Shown one piece after another: positions 25,816-34,561 of a DNA stretch of 64,000 bases. Source of the DNA: Streptomyces lydicus (GTDB lineage: Bacteria > Actinomycetota > Actinomycetes > Streptomycetales > Streptomycetaceae); NCBI RefSeq assembly GCF_004125265.1, contig NZ_RDTE01000003.1:6138001-6202000 (forward strand), in the 5' to 3' direction. How positions within the stretch are numbered: position 1 is the first letter of the stretch; each line of letters begins with the position of its first letter. The position numbers and the translations under genes were made by a program. The notes under the pieces were generated by a model. That model did no database searches and had not been told where the DNA came from. It saw only the letters and a list, made by a program, of their open reading frames with translations.

Positions 25816-25821
25816 TAACCT
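25816..25821 (+). promoter_or_regulatory. -10 box close to the degV start
   Basis: TAACCT lies 7 nt before ATG 25829 with no Shine-Dalgarno sequence, the same leaderless geometry as proA. Confidence 0.45.
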
Positions 25822-25828
25822 CCCATTC

Positions 25829-26674
25829 ATGTCCCGCCATGTCGCGATCGTCACCGATTCCACGGCCTACTTGCCGCGGACGGCTGTCGAGCGTCACCGC
25901 ATCACGGCCGTTCCGCTGACCGTCGTCCTGGGGGACCAGGCCTTGGAAGAGGGCACCGAGATCTCCGCGAGATCCGTCGCCCAGGCACTCCAGAAGCGCC
26001 GGCCGGTGACCACCTCCCGGCCCGCCCCCACGATGTTCGCGGACACCTATCGCAAGGTCGCGGCGGCCGGTGCGAGCGGCATCGTCTCGCTCCATCTGTC
26101 CTCGGAGATCTCCGGTACGTACGACGCGGCGGTGCTGGCGGCCAAGGAGGCGCCGGTACCCGTACACGTCGTGGACACCGGCATGGTCGCGATGGCCCTC
26201 GGCTTCTGTGCTCTCGCCGCCGCGGAGACGGCGGAGGCGGGCGGGGACATCGACGAAGCGGTGGCCGCCGCTGAGAAGCGTGCCACTGCCACCTCCGCCT
26301 ACTTCTACGTCGACACCCTCGACTATCTGCGCCGCGGCGGCCGTATCGGTGCCGCTCAGACGCTGCTCGGCTCGGCGCTCGCCGTCAAACCGCTTCTTCA
26401 GCTGGCCGACGGGCGGATCGATCTGCTGGAGAAGGTCCGTACGGCGTCCAAGGCGATCGCACGGCTGGAGGAGCTTGCCGCGGAGCGGGCCGGCGAGGGC
26501 CAGGTCGATATCGCGGTGCACCATCTCGACGCGGCGGAGCGCGCGGACGCTCTGGCCCAGCGGCTCCGGGAGCGGGTGCCGGGACTCAACGAGCTCCTGG
26601 TGAGCGAGGTCGGCGCGGTGATCGGCGCGCATACGGGCCCGGGGTTGTTGGGGGTCGTGGTTTCGTCGCGGTGA
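25829..26674 (+). CDS. DegV family fatty-acid-binding protein
   Basis: 281 aa from ATG 25829. DegV (FakB-type) proteins hold a fatty acid and present it to a FakA-like kinase. Marks: VAIVTDSTAYLP at the N-terminus, TSRPAPTMF (conserved Ser/Thr ligand loop), LHLSSEISGTYDAA, YLRRGGRIG, and IGAHTGPGLLGVVV at the C-terminus. No FakA gene is visible in the window. Cytoplasmic. It is followed by comEA after about 110 bp containing a DnaA-box-like sequence. Confidence 0.92.
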   Translation: MSRHVAIVTDSTAYLPRTAVERHRITAVPLTVVLGDQALEEGTEISARSVAQALQKRRPVTTSRPAPTMFADTYRKVAAAGASGIVSLHLSSEISGTYDAAVLAAKEAPVPVHVVDTGMVAMALGFCALAAAETAEAGGDIDEAVAAAEKRATATSAYFYVDTLDYLRRGGRIGAAQTLLGSALAVKPLLQLADGRIDLLEKVRTASKAIARLEELAAERAGEGQVDIAVHHLDAAERADALAQRLRERVPGLNELLVSEVGAVIGAHTGPGLLGVVVSSR

Positions 26675-26708
26675 GGGGGAGCCGCGGCACCTCCTGTGGG
26701 TGACAAAG

Positions 26709-26717
26709 TTGTCCACA
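26709..26717 (+). promoter_or_regulatory. DnaA-box-like sequence
   Basis: TTGTCCACA matches the preferred Streptomyces DnaA box exactly. It sits inside the symmetrical GTTGT-CC-ACAAC, between degV and comEA and about 57 bp before the -10-like box of comEA. A single box is not an origin. Confidence 0.4.
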
Positions 26718-26773
26718 ACTCGGGCTTCATCCACCGGAATTGCGGCAGCTCGGCGAGATCTGCGCGATGTGCT

Positions 26774-26779
26774 TAGCGT
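26774..26779 (+). promoter_or_regulatory. -10 box close to the comEA start
   Basis: TAGCGT lies 8 nt before ATG 26788; no ribosome site is visible. Confidence 0.35.
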
Positions 26780-26787
26780 CGGTCGGT

Positions 26788-28074
26788 ATGAACTCGTTTC
26801 GATCTGCGTGGGCAGCTTCCCCGGCCTCGTCATCTGCTTCCGTGTCTGTTTCCGTCCCGTCGCTTTCGCCGGCCTTGCCGGCCTTGCCGGCCTTGCCGGC
26901 CTCGTGGGCCTTGCCGCATCCGGCGTCCTCGGTCGGGTCTTCGGGGTCTTCGGGGTCTTCTGGGCCTTGGGGGTCTTGGGGGCCTTCGGGGCCGTCAGGG
27001 CCGGCGTCCTCGGGCTCGGCGTCCTCGGGCTTGACCTCTTCGGGCTTGACCGTTGCCTCCGTTTCCCCGTTCACCGCCGTTGGTCCCCTGGCTCCTTCCG
27101 GTGCGTCGGAGCGGCGGGAGCGGGAGCGCGAGCGGGTGCGGGACCGGGTCGCGGCAATCTTCGGTGATGCGGGCGCGGGTGCGGGTGCAGGCGCGGACGC
27201 GAGTGCGGGGGCGGCGGGGCCGGGTGCCGGGCCTGGGCCGGGCAGGGCTGGGGTTGCGGTGACCGGGGGTGGCCCGCCGCCTCCCGGGAACGGTCCGCCG
27301 CCTCCTGGGGGCGATCCGCCGGGGCCGCGCCGACGGGAGCGGGTGTGGCTTGCCGTACGCGAACGGCTGCCGCTCTGGGTGCAGTTACGGTGCGGCGCCG
27401 ACCCGAAGATGCTCGCCGCCCTGGTCCTGGTGCTCGTGCTGGCGCTGGGATTGGCCGTACAGCACTTCTGGGCCGGCCGCCCCGAACCGGTACGGGCCCC
27501 GGCGGCCGAGCGGCCCGCGGCTTCCGGCCCCGCGCCGCATCCGCCAACGCTGCCGTCGTCGTCCGCCGCAGCGATGGCGCACGGCCCGCCGGGAGGCGCG
27601 GGCCGGCAACTGGTCGTCGATGTCACGGGCAAGGTCCGGCACCCGGGCATTCGCCGGATGCCGCCGGGATCGCGGGTGATCGATGCGCTGCAGGCCGCGG
27701 GTGGGGTACTGCGGGGAGCGAACACCGGTGGGCTGAACCGGGCACGGCTGCTGACCGACGGCGAACAGATCGTGGTCGGTGCGGCCGGGGGTGCCGCGGG
27801 TACAAGGGGCGCTCCCGCGCCCGCCGGACCGGGGGCGTCCGGGCCGGGAAGCGGGTCGCCAGGGGCCGGAGGCGGTCCGGCCGGACCGGTCAGCCTCAGC
27901 ACGGCGACCGAGCAGCAGCTCGATTCGCTCCCCGGTGTGGGGCCCGTCCTGGCCCGGCACATCGTCGAATTCCGTACCCGGCACGGCGGGTTCACCTCGG
28001 TGGACCAGCTCCGTCAGGTGACCGGCATCGGTGACCGCCGCTTCGCCGATCTGCGCCCCCTGGTCCAGCCGTGA
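26788..28074 (+). CDS. comEA: ComEA-like DNA-binding protein with long low-complexity N-terminus
   Basis: 428 aa from ATG 26788. ComEA is the membrane receptor that hands DNA to the ComEC channel. The conserved core is C-terminal: a transmembrane helix (AALVLVLVLALGLAVQHFW, about 206-224), an SLBB domain (VVDVTGKVRHPGIRRMPPGS onward) and a helix-hairpin-helix pair (LDSLPGVGPVLARHIVEFR ... VTGIGDRRFADLRPLV). The first ~200 residues are unusual: tandem PAL, GSS and SSGLT repeats, then Gly/Ala/Pro. Codon 200 is TTA (27385-27387), so translation may need bldA tRNA. Its stop overlaps the comEC start (GTGA). Confidence 0.88.
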   Translation: MNSFRSAWAASPASSSASVSVSVPSLSPALPALPALPASWALPHPASSVGSSGSSGSSGPWGSWGPSGPSGPASSGSASSGLTSSGLTVASVSPFTAVGPLAPSGASERRERERERVRDRVAAIFGDAGAGAGAGADASAGAAGPGAGPGPGRAGVAVTGGGPPPPGNGPPPPGGDPPGPRRRERVWLAVRERLPLWVQLRCGADPKMLAALVLVLVLALGLAVQHFWAGRPEPVRAPAAERPAASGPAPHPPTLPSSSAAAMAHGPPGGAGRQLVVDVTGKVRHPGIRRMPPGSRVIDALQAAGGVLRGANTGGLNRARLLTDGEQIVVGAAGGAAGTRGAPAPAGPGASGPGSGSPGAGGGPAGPVSLSTATEQQLDSLPGVGPVLARHIVEFRTRHGGFTSVDQLRQVTGIGDRRFADLRPLVQP

Positions 28075-30933
28075 CCGGTCTCCGCGCCACCGTGCACGCC
28101 ACGGCGGCGTCCTCGCACGGCGCCTCGGACCCGCATCAAGAGGGCCCTGCCGATCTGCGGCTGGTCGCGCCCGCACTGGCCGCCTGGGCGGGGGCGGTGA
28201 TCGGCCTGGGAGCCCCGGGCGGGGGAGCGGCGGTGGCCTGCGGTGCGGCCGTGGCGCTCGCGCTGTGCGCGTGGCGGATGGCTGTGGTCCGGCGCAGGGC
28301 GGAGGGCGTTCCGGAGCGGGCCGGGCGGCCCTGCGCCGGTCCTGCGCCAGGAGCTGCCCGGCGAGGGCCGGGGCCGCTCGGACGGCGCTCTCCCCGCCCC
28401 CGGCCCGCCGGGGCGTTCGTGGCCCTGGCCGCGGTGCTGTTGTGTGGCGCGGCGGGGACCGCGGCCGCGGCACTGCACGCCTCGGATGTGCGGCGCGGAC
28501 CGCTGCCGGCCCTGGCGGAGCACTACGCGGGACTCACGGCGGAGCTGGAGGTGAGCGGTGATCCACGACTGACCCGCCCCAAGGTGCGGGGCTCCCAACG
28601 GACGCCCCCGGTACTGGTGTTCACGGCCGATGCCGTCCGGGTCACGGCACCGGGCGGTGCGGTCACCGCCGTACGTACCCCGGTGCTGGTGGTTGTACAG
28701 CAGCGCGGAGGGAGAGACGAAGCGCACGGCCCCGGGGCACGCGAGAGCCTGTCGCCGGCGTGGCGAGGGCTGCTGCCGTCGACACGCATCCGGGTGGTGG
28801 CACGCGCCGCCCCACCGCTCTCGCCGGCCGACCAGGTTGCCGCCGTGCTCCGGGTCACCGCCGAGGCGCCACCGGTCAAGGTCGGTGCTCCGTCCCCCCT
28901 GCAAAGACTGGCAGGACACCTGCGTGCCGGGCTGCGCGAGGCCACCGACGGGCTGCGCCCCGATGCCCGCGCGCTGCTGCCCGGCCTCGTGGTGGGCGAC
29001 ACCTCACGCGTGCCGCCGGATCTCGACGACGCCTTCCGCGCCACCGACCTCACCCATCTGCTGGCCGTCTCCGGCAGCAATCTGACGATTGTGCTCGCCC
29101 TGCTGATCGGGCCGCCGCACCTCGCGACGCGCGCCGAGCGCCGCGGGCTGGCACCGCGCCTGGGACTGTCACTGCGCGGCACCGCCGTCATCGGCGGTGC
29201 GCTCGCCCTCGCCTTCGTCGTGGTGTGCCGCCCGGACCCGAGCGTGCTGCGGGCCGCCGCCTGCGGCCTGATCACACTGCTGGCCATCGGCACCGGCCGC
29301 CGTCGCTCGCTGCTCCCCGCCCTCGCGGCCGCGGTCCTGTTGCTGCTCCTCTACGACCCTTGGCTCGCCCGTAGCTATGGCTTTCTGCTGTCCGTCCTGG
29401 CGACCGGCGCGCTGCTGTTGCTCGCGCCACGCTGGAGTGCCGCGCTTCAACGCCGCCGGGTGCCGCCGCGGATCGCCGAGGTGATCGCCGCCGCGGCCGC
29501 TGCCCAGGCGGTCTGTGCACCGGTGGTAGCCGTGCTGGCGGCCCGGGTGGGCCTGGTCGCGGTGCCCTGCAATCTGCTGGCGGAAGTGGCCGTGGCGCCC
29601 GCCACGGTGCTGGGCTTCGCGGCCCTCGCCGTCGCCCCGGTCGCGTTGCCGGCCGCCCAGGCGCTGTCGTGGTGCGCGGGTTGGCCGGCCGAGTGGATCG
29701 CCGGTGTCGCCCGTACGGGGGCGGCGCTGCCGGGGGCGGAGTTCGACTGGCCGGGCGGCTGGGGTGGTGGATTGGTGCTGGCGGCTGCCCTGGTGGTCCT
29801 GGTGCCGGTCGTCCGCAGGGTGCTGCGGCATCCCTGGCTGTGTGTGCTGTGCGTGCTGGCGATGATCTTGGCGGTGTGCCGCCCCGCCCCGTTCACCCGC
29901 GTCCTCACCGGATGGCCGCCGCCGGGGTGGCGGGCCGTGGTGTGTGACGTGGGGCAGGGCGACGGCCTGGTGCTGGCAGCCGGGGACGGTACGGCGCTGG
30001 TGGTGGACACCGGCCCCGAGCCCCGGGCCATCGACCGCTGCCTCACCGACCTGGGGATCCGCCGTATCCCGCTTCTGGTCCTGACACATTTCCACGCCGA
30101 CCATGTGGACGGGCTCCCCGGGGCGCTCCGCGGCCGTGCGGTCGGTGCGATCGAGACCACGACGCTGCAAGACCCTCCGGGACAGGCGCAGTTCGTACGC
30201 AGCGCGGCAGCGGCGGCACGGGTGCCGGTCATCCGCGCCGTACCGGGGGAGCGGCGCCACCTGGGCCCCCTCACCTGGGAGGTCCTCTGGCCGCCGGCTC
30301 CACCCGCTCTCCCGGGCCCCTCTGGCCCCTTTGGCCCCACCGATTCCACCAGCCAACCGGTCGGTGCCGACGACCTCGACGGCCCCAACGACGCCAGCGT
30401 CACCCTGCTCGTCCGTACGGGCGGCCTGTCCCTTCTGCTGCTGGGCGACCTCGAACCGCCCGCGCAGCGCGCACTGTTGGCGTCCCACCCGGAGCTGGGC
30501 GGCGTCGATGTCCTGAAGGTCGCGCACCACGGCTCCGCCTATCAGGACCCGCCGCTGATGCATCGGCTGGCGCCGCGCCTGGCGCTGATCTCCTGCGGTG
30601 CCGGCAACCCGTACGGCCATCCGGCGCCCCGCACCATCGCGGCGCTCCGCGCCCAGGGCGCCCGGGTGCTGCGGACGGACACCGACGGAGCCATCGCAAT
30701 CCTGGGCACCACGGCCAGACTGTCGGCGACGGTCAACGGCCACCGGATCAAGTCCGGCCCGGTCCCCGGCCGGAGAACCCGTCGCCGCCCGGTATCCGCC
30801 CGGAGAGCCCCGGCACGTCCAGCCGGCGGCCGTCCACCCGGTGGCGGCCTGCCCGGCGGTTGTCGCCCCGGTGGCTATCGGCCCGGCGGACGTCCACCCC
30901 GTGGCTATCGGTCTGGTGGCCACGAAGCCGTGA
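28071..30933 (+). CDS. comEC: ComEC/Rec2-type DNA-uptake channel, 3' end uncertain
   Basis: Starts at GTG 28071, overlapping the comEA stop. ComEC forms the inner-membrane channel for single-stranded DNA in transformation. An N-terminal hydrophobic part is followed by the Competence domain (TDLTHLLAVSGSNLTIVLAL, many helices to ~residue 610) and a C-terminal metallo-beta-lactamase domain (VCDVGQGDGLVL, LTHFHADHVDGL, VAHHGSAYQDP). Homology and G/C third-position bias fade at ~30770. The ComEC frame has no stop until 33104; the frame with good bias after 30770 ends at TGA 30933, which I give as a provisional end. A frameshift is suspected. Confidence 0.7.
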
Positions 30934-31046
30934 GGAGCCGACCCGGCCGTCGCCGCTCACGTCTCCGTCCCTGCGCTCTCCCCGCCGCCAACCGGCGGAC
31001 CGGACGCCGCCGTCTTCGCTCACACGGCTACCGGGCGGACTCTTGT

Positions 31047-31072
31047 AAAGGATTCTTTCTAAAGGTATCTTT
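31047..31072 (+). promoter_or_regulatory. Twin AAAGNNNNCTTT palindromes before the ArsR-like regulator
   Basis: AAAGGATTCTTT (31047-31058) and AAAGGTATCTTT (31061-31072) are two palindromes spaced 14 bp centre to centre, ending 5 nt before ATG 31078 and covering its AAAGG ribosome site. This A/T-rich patch stands out strongly. It fits autoregulation by the ArsR-like protein. Confidence 0.6.
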
Positions 31073-31077
31073 ACTTC

Positions 31078-31791
31078 ATGTCTCCGAGGTCGGAACGGTC
31101 CCAGCAGCAGTCCGAGTCGGTGCGGCCGGACGCGGACGGCGAACCCGGGCCGCAGCCCGATCCGTTCGCCGACTGCACACAGCTCTCCGATCCGCGGGCG
31201 CTGCGCGCCTATGCCCACCCCACCCGTATGGAGCTGGTCGGGCTGCTGCGCCGCGAAGGCCCGCTCACCGCCACGCGCGCGGCCGAGCTGACGGGGCAGT
31301 CTGTCGCCAGCTGCTCGTATCACCTGCGGATGCTCGCGAAGTACGACCTGGTGGAGGAGGCCGAAGGCGGCCGGGGGCGGGAGAAGCCATGGCGGGCGAC
31401 CGCACAGTTCACGGACTGGCCGGACTACTCCGACGATCCCGAGGTCACCGAGGCTTCCGCGGCCCTGAACGTCGCACTTGCCGAGAACTACTTCAGCAAG
31501 ATGTCGCACGCCCTGGAGCAGCGCGCCGCCCTGCCCCGTGTATGGCAGCAGGCCGAGCAGTACGGAGATGTCTCGCTCTATCTCACTGCCGACGAGCTCA
31601 CCGAACTCGGCGAGCGGGTGACGGAGCTGCTCAGCCCCTTTGCGGCACGGTTGCAGGACCCGGCCTCCCGGCCGGCCGATGCGCGGCTGGTGAGCTTCCT
31701 GCGGGTCGCTTTCGTCCGTCACACCGAGGCGCGGAGCGGCGGTACGTCCCGCACCGGGGACAACGGCGCAGGTGGCGGCGGGGCTTTATGA
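31078..31791 (+). CDS. ArsR-like winged-helix transcriptional regulator
   Basis: 237 aa from ATG 31078. A winged-helix domain sits at about residues 38-110: LRAYAHPTRMELVGLLRREG, TATRAAELTGQSVASCSYHL (recognition helix), LAKYDLVEEAEGGRGREKPW (wing). The C-terminal part is helical and probably binds a ligand or dimerises. No Cys-rich metal motif is seen, so sensing of a small organic molecule is more likely than metal. The stop overlaps the next start (ATGA), so it is an operon with the MFS exporter. Twin palindromes over its own start suggest negative autoregulation. Confidence 0.88.
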   Translation: MSPRSERSQQQSESVRPDADGEPGPQPDPFADCTQLSDPRALRAYAHPTRMELVGLLRREGPLTATRAAELTGQSVASCSYHLRMLAKYDLVEEAEGGRGREKPWRATAQFTDWPDYSDDPEVTEASAALNVALAENYFSKMSHALEQRAALPRVWQQAEQYGDVSLYLTADELTELGERVTELLSPFAARLQDPASRPADARLVSFLRVAFVRHTEARSGGTSRTGDNGAGGGGAL

Positions 31792-33104
31792 ATTCGGCGG
31801 CCCGAATCCCCGTCCTCTTACGGGAACGGACGTTCCGCCGCTACTGGGCGGCTCAGTCCGTCTCCCTCATCGGCGATCAGATCTCCCTGCTCGCCGTCCC
31901 GCTGGTCGCCGTCCTCGTCCTGGGTGCCGGTGCCGCGGAAATGGGTCTGCTCAAGACCGCGGAGCTGCTTCCTGCCCTGCTGCTGAGTCTGCCCGCAGGG
32001 GCCTGGATCGACCGGCGGGCCCGGCGCCGCCGGATCATGATCGCGGCCGATCTGCTGCGGGCACTACTGATCCTCTCCCTGCCCGTCGCCTACGCGGTGG
32101 GCACGCTCACTCTCGCCCACCTCTACGCGGTCGCCTTCGCGGTGGGTGCGTGCACCGTCCTCTTCGACATCTGCAACGTCACTCTCTTCGTCTCACTCGT
32201 TCCCAAGAGCCGTTTCGTCGTGGGAAGTTCCCTGCTCAACGGTAGTCGCGCGATGGCCTACGTCAGCGGGCCCGGAGCGGGCGGTCTGCTCGTCCAGCTG
32301 CTCGCTGTGCCCATGACGCTGCTCGTCGATGCGCTGACCTTTCTGTACTCCGCCATACTGCTGGCGCGTATCGCGCCGACCGAACCGCCGCCTGCGCCGC
32401 CCGCCAAGGGCTATGCCACCGAGGGAGTGCGCTGGGCGTTGAGGCACCCCACCCTGCGTGCCATGTTCGCCGCCTCGGGGACGGTGCAGTTCTTCAACCT
32501 CATGTTCCACACCCTTTTCGTGCTGTACGCCACCACCGAACTCGGCCTGGAAGCCGGGATCCTGGGGGCGGTGCTGGGGATCGGGGCGGTCGGCGGTCTC
32601 ATCGGCGCGGCGGTCGCCGGCAGAGTGGTACGCGCCATCGGTATCGGTCCGGCCATCCTCCTCGGATACGCCGGATTCACGGTGCCGCTCCTGCTCGTCC
32701 CGCTTGCCGGCGGTGACACTCCGCTGGTTACCGCGCTGCTCTTCGTCGCCGAATTCCTGTCCAGTGTCGGCGTGATGCTCGTCGACATTTCCTCCGGTTC
32801 CCTGCTTGCCGCACTGATCCCGGACTCCTTGCGCTCGCGCGTCGCCGGTGCGTCCCGCACGCTGAACTACGGCTTCCGTCCCATCGGCGCCATGACCGGT
32901 GGCGCGTTCGGCACGGCGCTGGGCCTGCGTCCCACCCTCTGGATCGCCACCGCCGGTGCCACCCTCTGCCTCCTCTGGCTGCTGCCTTCGCCTGTCCCCC
33001 GAATACGCGCCCTTCCGGGGACCGCCACGCCTCAGGAGTCTGCGCCCGGGCCGGACCGCGGCCCCTCCGTTCACCTCCCCGAACCCGGTGGCGAAGCCAC
33101 GTAG
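31788..33104 (+). CDS. MFS transporter (enterobactin-exporter/macrolide-efflux type) with TTA codon
   Basis: 438 aa from ATG 31788, overlapping the regulator stop. About 12 membrane helices. FRRYWAAQSVSLIGDQISLLAVPLVAV at the N-terminus and DRRARRRRIMIAADLLRALL after TM2 are typical of the MFS_3/MefA group of exporters. Codon 11 is TTA (31818-31820), so synthesis may depend on the bldA tRNA and hence on developmental stage. The regulator upstream probably represses it until the exported compound appears. The C-terminus is a Pro-rich tail. The same frame is open all the way back into comEC. Confidence 0.9.
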   Translation: MNSAARIPVLLRERTFRRYWAAQSVSLIGDQISLLAVPLVAVLVLGAGAAEMGLLKTAELLPALLLSLPAGAWIDRRARRRRIMIAADLLRALLILSLPVAYAVGTLTLAHLYAVAFAVGACTVLFDICNVTLFVSLVPKSRFVVGSSLLNGSRAMAYVSGPGAGGLLVQLLAVPMTLLVDALTFLYSAILLARIAPTEPPPAPPAKGYATEGVRWALRHPTLRAMFAASGTVQFFNLMFHTLFVLYATTELGLEAGILGAVLGIGAVGGLIGAAVAGRVVRAIGIGPAILLGYAGFTVPLLLVPLAGGDTPLVTALLFVAEFLSSVGVMLVDISSGSLLAALIPDSLRSRVAGASRTLNYGFRPIGAMTGGAFGTALGLRPTLWIATAGATLCLLWLLPSPVPRIRALPGTATPQESAPGPDRGPSVHLPEPGGEAT

Positions 33105-33258
33105 GCGGCAGCCCTGGGGCCGGACGGGCGGGCCGACGGCTCGTGCAGCTCAGTGGGACGGAGAAGGCCGTCGGCGGGGCTGTGTGGTGCACGGCGCCAT
33201 GGGCCGAGCAGGCAGCCCAGGCTCGGCGTAGCACGGATGCTGCTGAAATCGGGATCTG

Positions 33259-33295
33259 TAGGATCCAGGTCATGAGGATGAGGGTTCACCCCTGA
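33259..33295 (+). promoter_or_regulatory. -10 box and 7-codon leader ORF overlapping the nat start
   Basis: TAGGAT (33259-33264) lies 7 nt before ATG 33272. From there a 7-residue ORF (MRMRVHP) ends at TGA 33293-33295, which overlaps the nat ATG at 33295 (TGATG). This looks like a leaderless mini-ORF feeding ribosomes into nat. Confidence 0.45.
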
Positions 33296-34095
33296 TGGAT
33301 ACTGCTGCCGCCGATGCCTATCTCGACCGGATCGGGGCTGTCCGCGCCGCCGCCCCGGACGCCGAGGCGTTGCGCGCGCTGCACCTCTGTCATCTGCGTA
33401 CCGTCCCCTTCGAAAACCTCTCCATTCACCTCGGCGAAGAGATCGTGCTCGCGGAGCAGCCGCTGCTGGACAAGATCGTCCGTGCCCGGCGGGGCGGCTT
33501 CTGCTACGAGCTCAACGGTGCTTTCGCGCTGCTCCTGGGCGCGCTCGGCTATGAGGTCGAGTTGCTTTCCGCCCGGGTGTTCGGCGCCGACGGGCCCGGA
33601 ATTCCGTACGACCACCTCGCGCTGCGCGTGCAGACGCCGAGCGGGCCATGGCTGGCGGACGTCGGCTTCGGCAGGCACAGCCACTTTCCGCTGCGTTGGG
33701 ACAGCCGTGCCGAGCAGGCCGATCCCGGTGGGGTGTTCCGGATCGAGGAGACGAGCGAGGGAGACCTCGATGTCCTGAGGGACGGCGATCCGCAGTACCG
33801 CATCGAACAACGCCCGCGTGCCTATGCGGACTTCGAGGTCGGCTGCTGGTGGCACCGGACCTCGCCCAAGTCGCACTTCACCCGGTCCCTGGTGTGTTCA
33901 CGGCTGACCGGGACCGGCCGGGTCACGCTCTCCGGTCGTACGCTCGTGACCACCGGGGCGGATGGTGCACGGGACGAGCGTGAGCTGGGCGAGGGAGAGG
34001 TCCTCGCTGCCTACCGGGAGCACTTCGGGATTGTTCTGGAGCGGGAGCCCCGAGCCGGCGCGGTGTGGGTGCCTGGAGGCCCCAGCGGCGCGTAG
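33295..34095 (+). CDS. nat: Arylamine N-acetyltransferase
   Basis: 266 aa. It transfers acetyl from acetyl-CoA to arylamines or related hydrazines, or acts as an amide synthase in some antibiotic pathways. The complete triad is present: C70 in RGGFCYELNG, H107 in YDHLAL and D122 in LADVGFG, at the positions normal for the family. The N-terminal RTVPFENLSIHLGE is also conserved. Length is slightly short of the usual ~275. No biosynthetic cluster surrounds it, so xenobiotic handling is likelier. The start overlaps a 7-codon leader ORF. Confidence 0.94.
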   Translation: MDTAAADAYLDRIGAVRAAAPDAEALRALHLCHLRTVPFENLSIHLGEEIVLAEQPLLDKIVRARRGGFCYELNGAFALLLGALGYEVELLSARVFGADGPGIPYDHLALRVQTPSGPWLADVGFGRHSHFPLRWDSRAEQADPGGVFRIEETSEGDLDVLRDGDPQYRIEQRPRAYADFEVGCWWHRTSPKSHFTRSLVCSRLTGTGRVTLSGRTLVTTGADGARDERELGEGEVLAAYREHFGIVLEREPRAGAVWVPGGPSGA

Positions 34096-34098
34096 GCC

Positions 34099-34178
34099 CA
34101 CGGCCCCTGGCCTCCACGGCCCCTGGCCTCCACGGCCCCTGGCCTTCACGGGCCCTGGCCTTCACGGGCCCCGGCTTA
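34099..34178 (+). repeat. 16-bp tandem repeat, five copies
   Basis: The unit CACGGCCCCTGGCCTC is repeated five times with 0-5 changes per copy, between nat and the convergent 88-aa gene. It is noncoding in both directions and could end transcription from both sides because each unit contains the self-complementary GGCC elements. Confidence 0.75.
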
Positions 34179-34240
34179 TACACGGCGCCTGGCCCCGCGG
34201 GCCCGGCTTACACGGCCCCTGGCTCCCGCGGGCCCGGTTG

Positions 34241-34507
34241 TTACTCGGCCTCGCGCCAGCCCTCGTACTCGGCAGCGAGGTTGTGCAGCCGCGCCGGGTC
34301 GTGGGCGGCGTCCGGGTCCTCGACCACCACCAGCCACTGGGCGTCCTCGGCGTCGTCCTCACCGGCCAGGGCGTCCCGTACGAGCTGGGGCTCCTCGGCG
34401 ACACCGAAGCGTTCGGTCAGGGCCTCGGCCACCTCCTCCGCGGCATCGCGGTCGGGCAGAACCAGCACGTGCCGGAGGTGTGGTGGGTGTGGGGCAGCAT
34501 CATTCAC
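34241..34507 (-). CDS. Small acidic protein of unknown function (88 aa)
   Basis: 88 aa from GTG 34507. A compact alpha/beta pattern: HVLVLPDRDAAEEVAEALTE, VRDALAGEDDAEDAQWLVVV and LHNLAAEYEGWREAE. It is very acidic with no membrane segment or metal motif. The frame continues upstream to 34714, but that part is low-complexity Arg/Pro. It is divergent from holA and convergent with nat. I do not recognise the family. Confidence 0.75.
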   Translation of the reverse strand: MNDAAPHPPHLRHVLVLPDRDAAEEVAEALTERFGVAEEPQLVRDALAGEDDAEDAQWLVVVEDPDAAHDPARLHNLAAEYEGWREAE

Positions 34508-34561
34508 CCGGCCATTGTCCGACACGGCGAGGGAGCCGCTGTCAGGCAGGGGCCCAGAGCG

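Noticed and set aside
26727..27995. 422-codon acidic frame antisense to comEA
   Set aside because: It mirrors the repeat-rich and G/C-biased comEA frame; it has no domain, while the + strand frame ends in a clear helix-hairpin-helix domain.
28071..33104. A single 1677-codon frame joining ComEC and the MFS exporter
   Set aside because: The middle ~1 kb has the codon pattern of a shadow of the ArsR-like gene, and the exporter has its own coupled start. I treat it as a lost stop or frameshift rather than a fusion protein.
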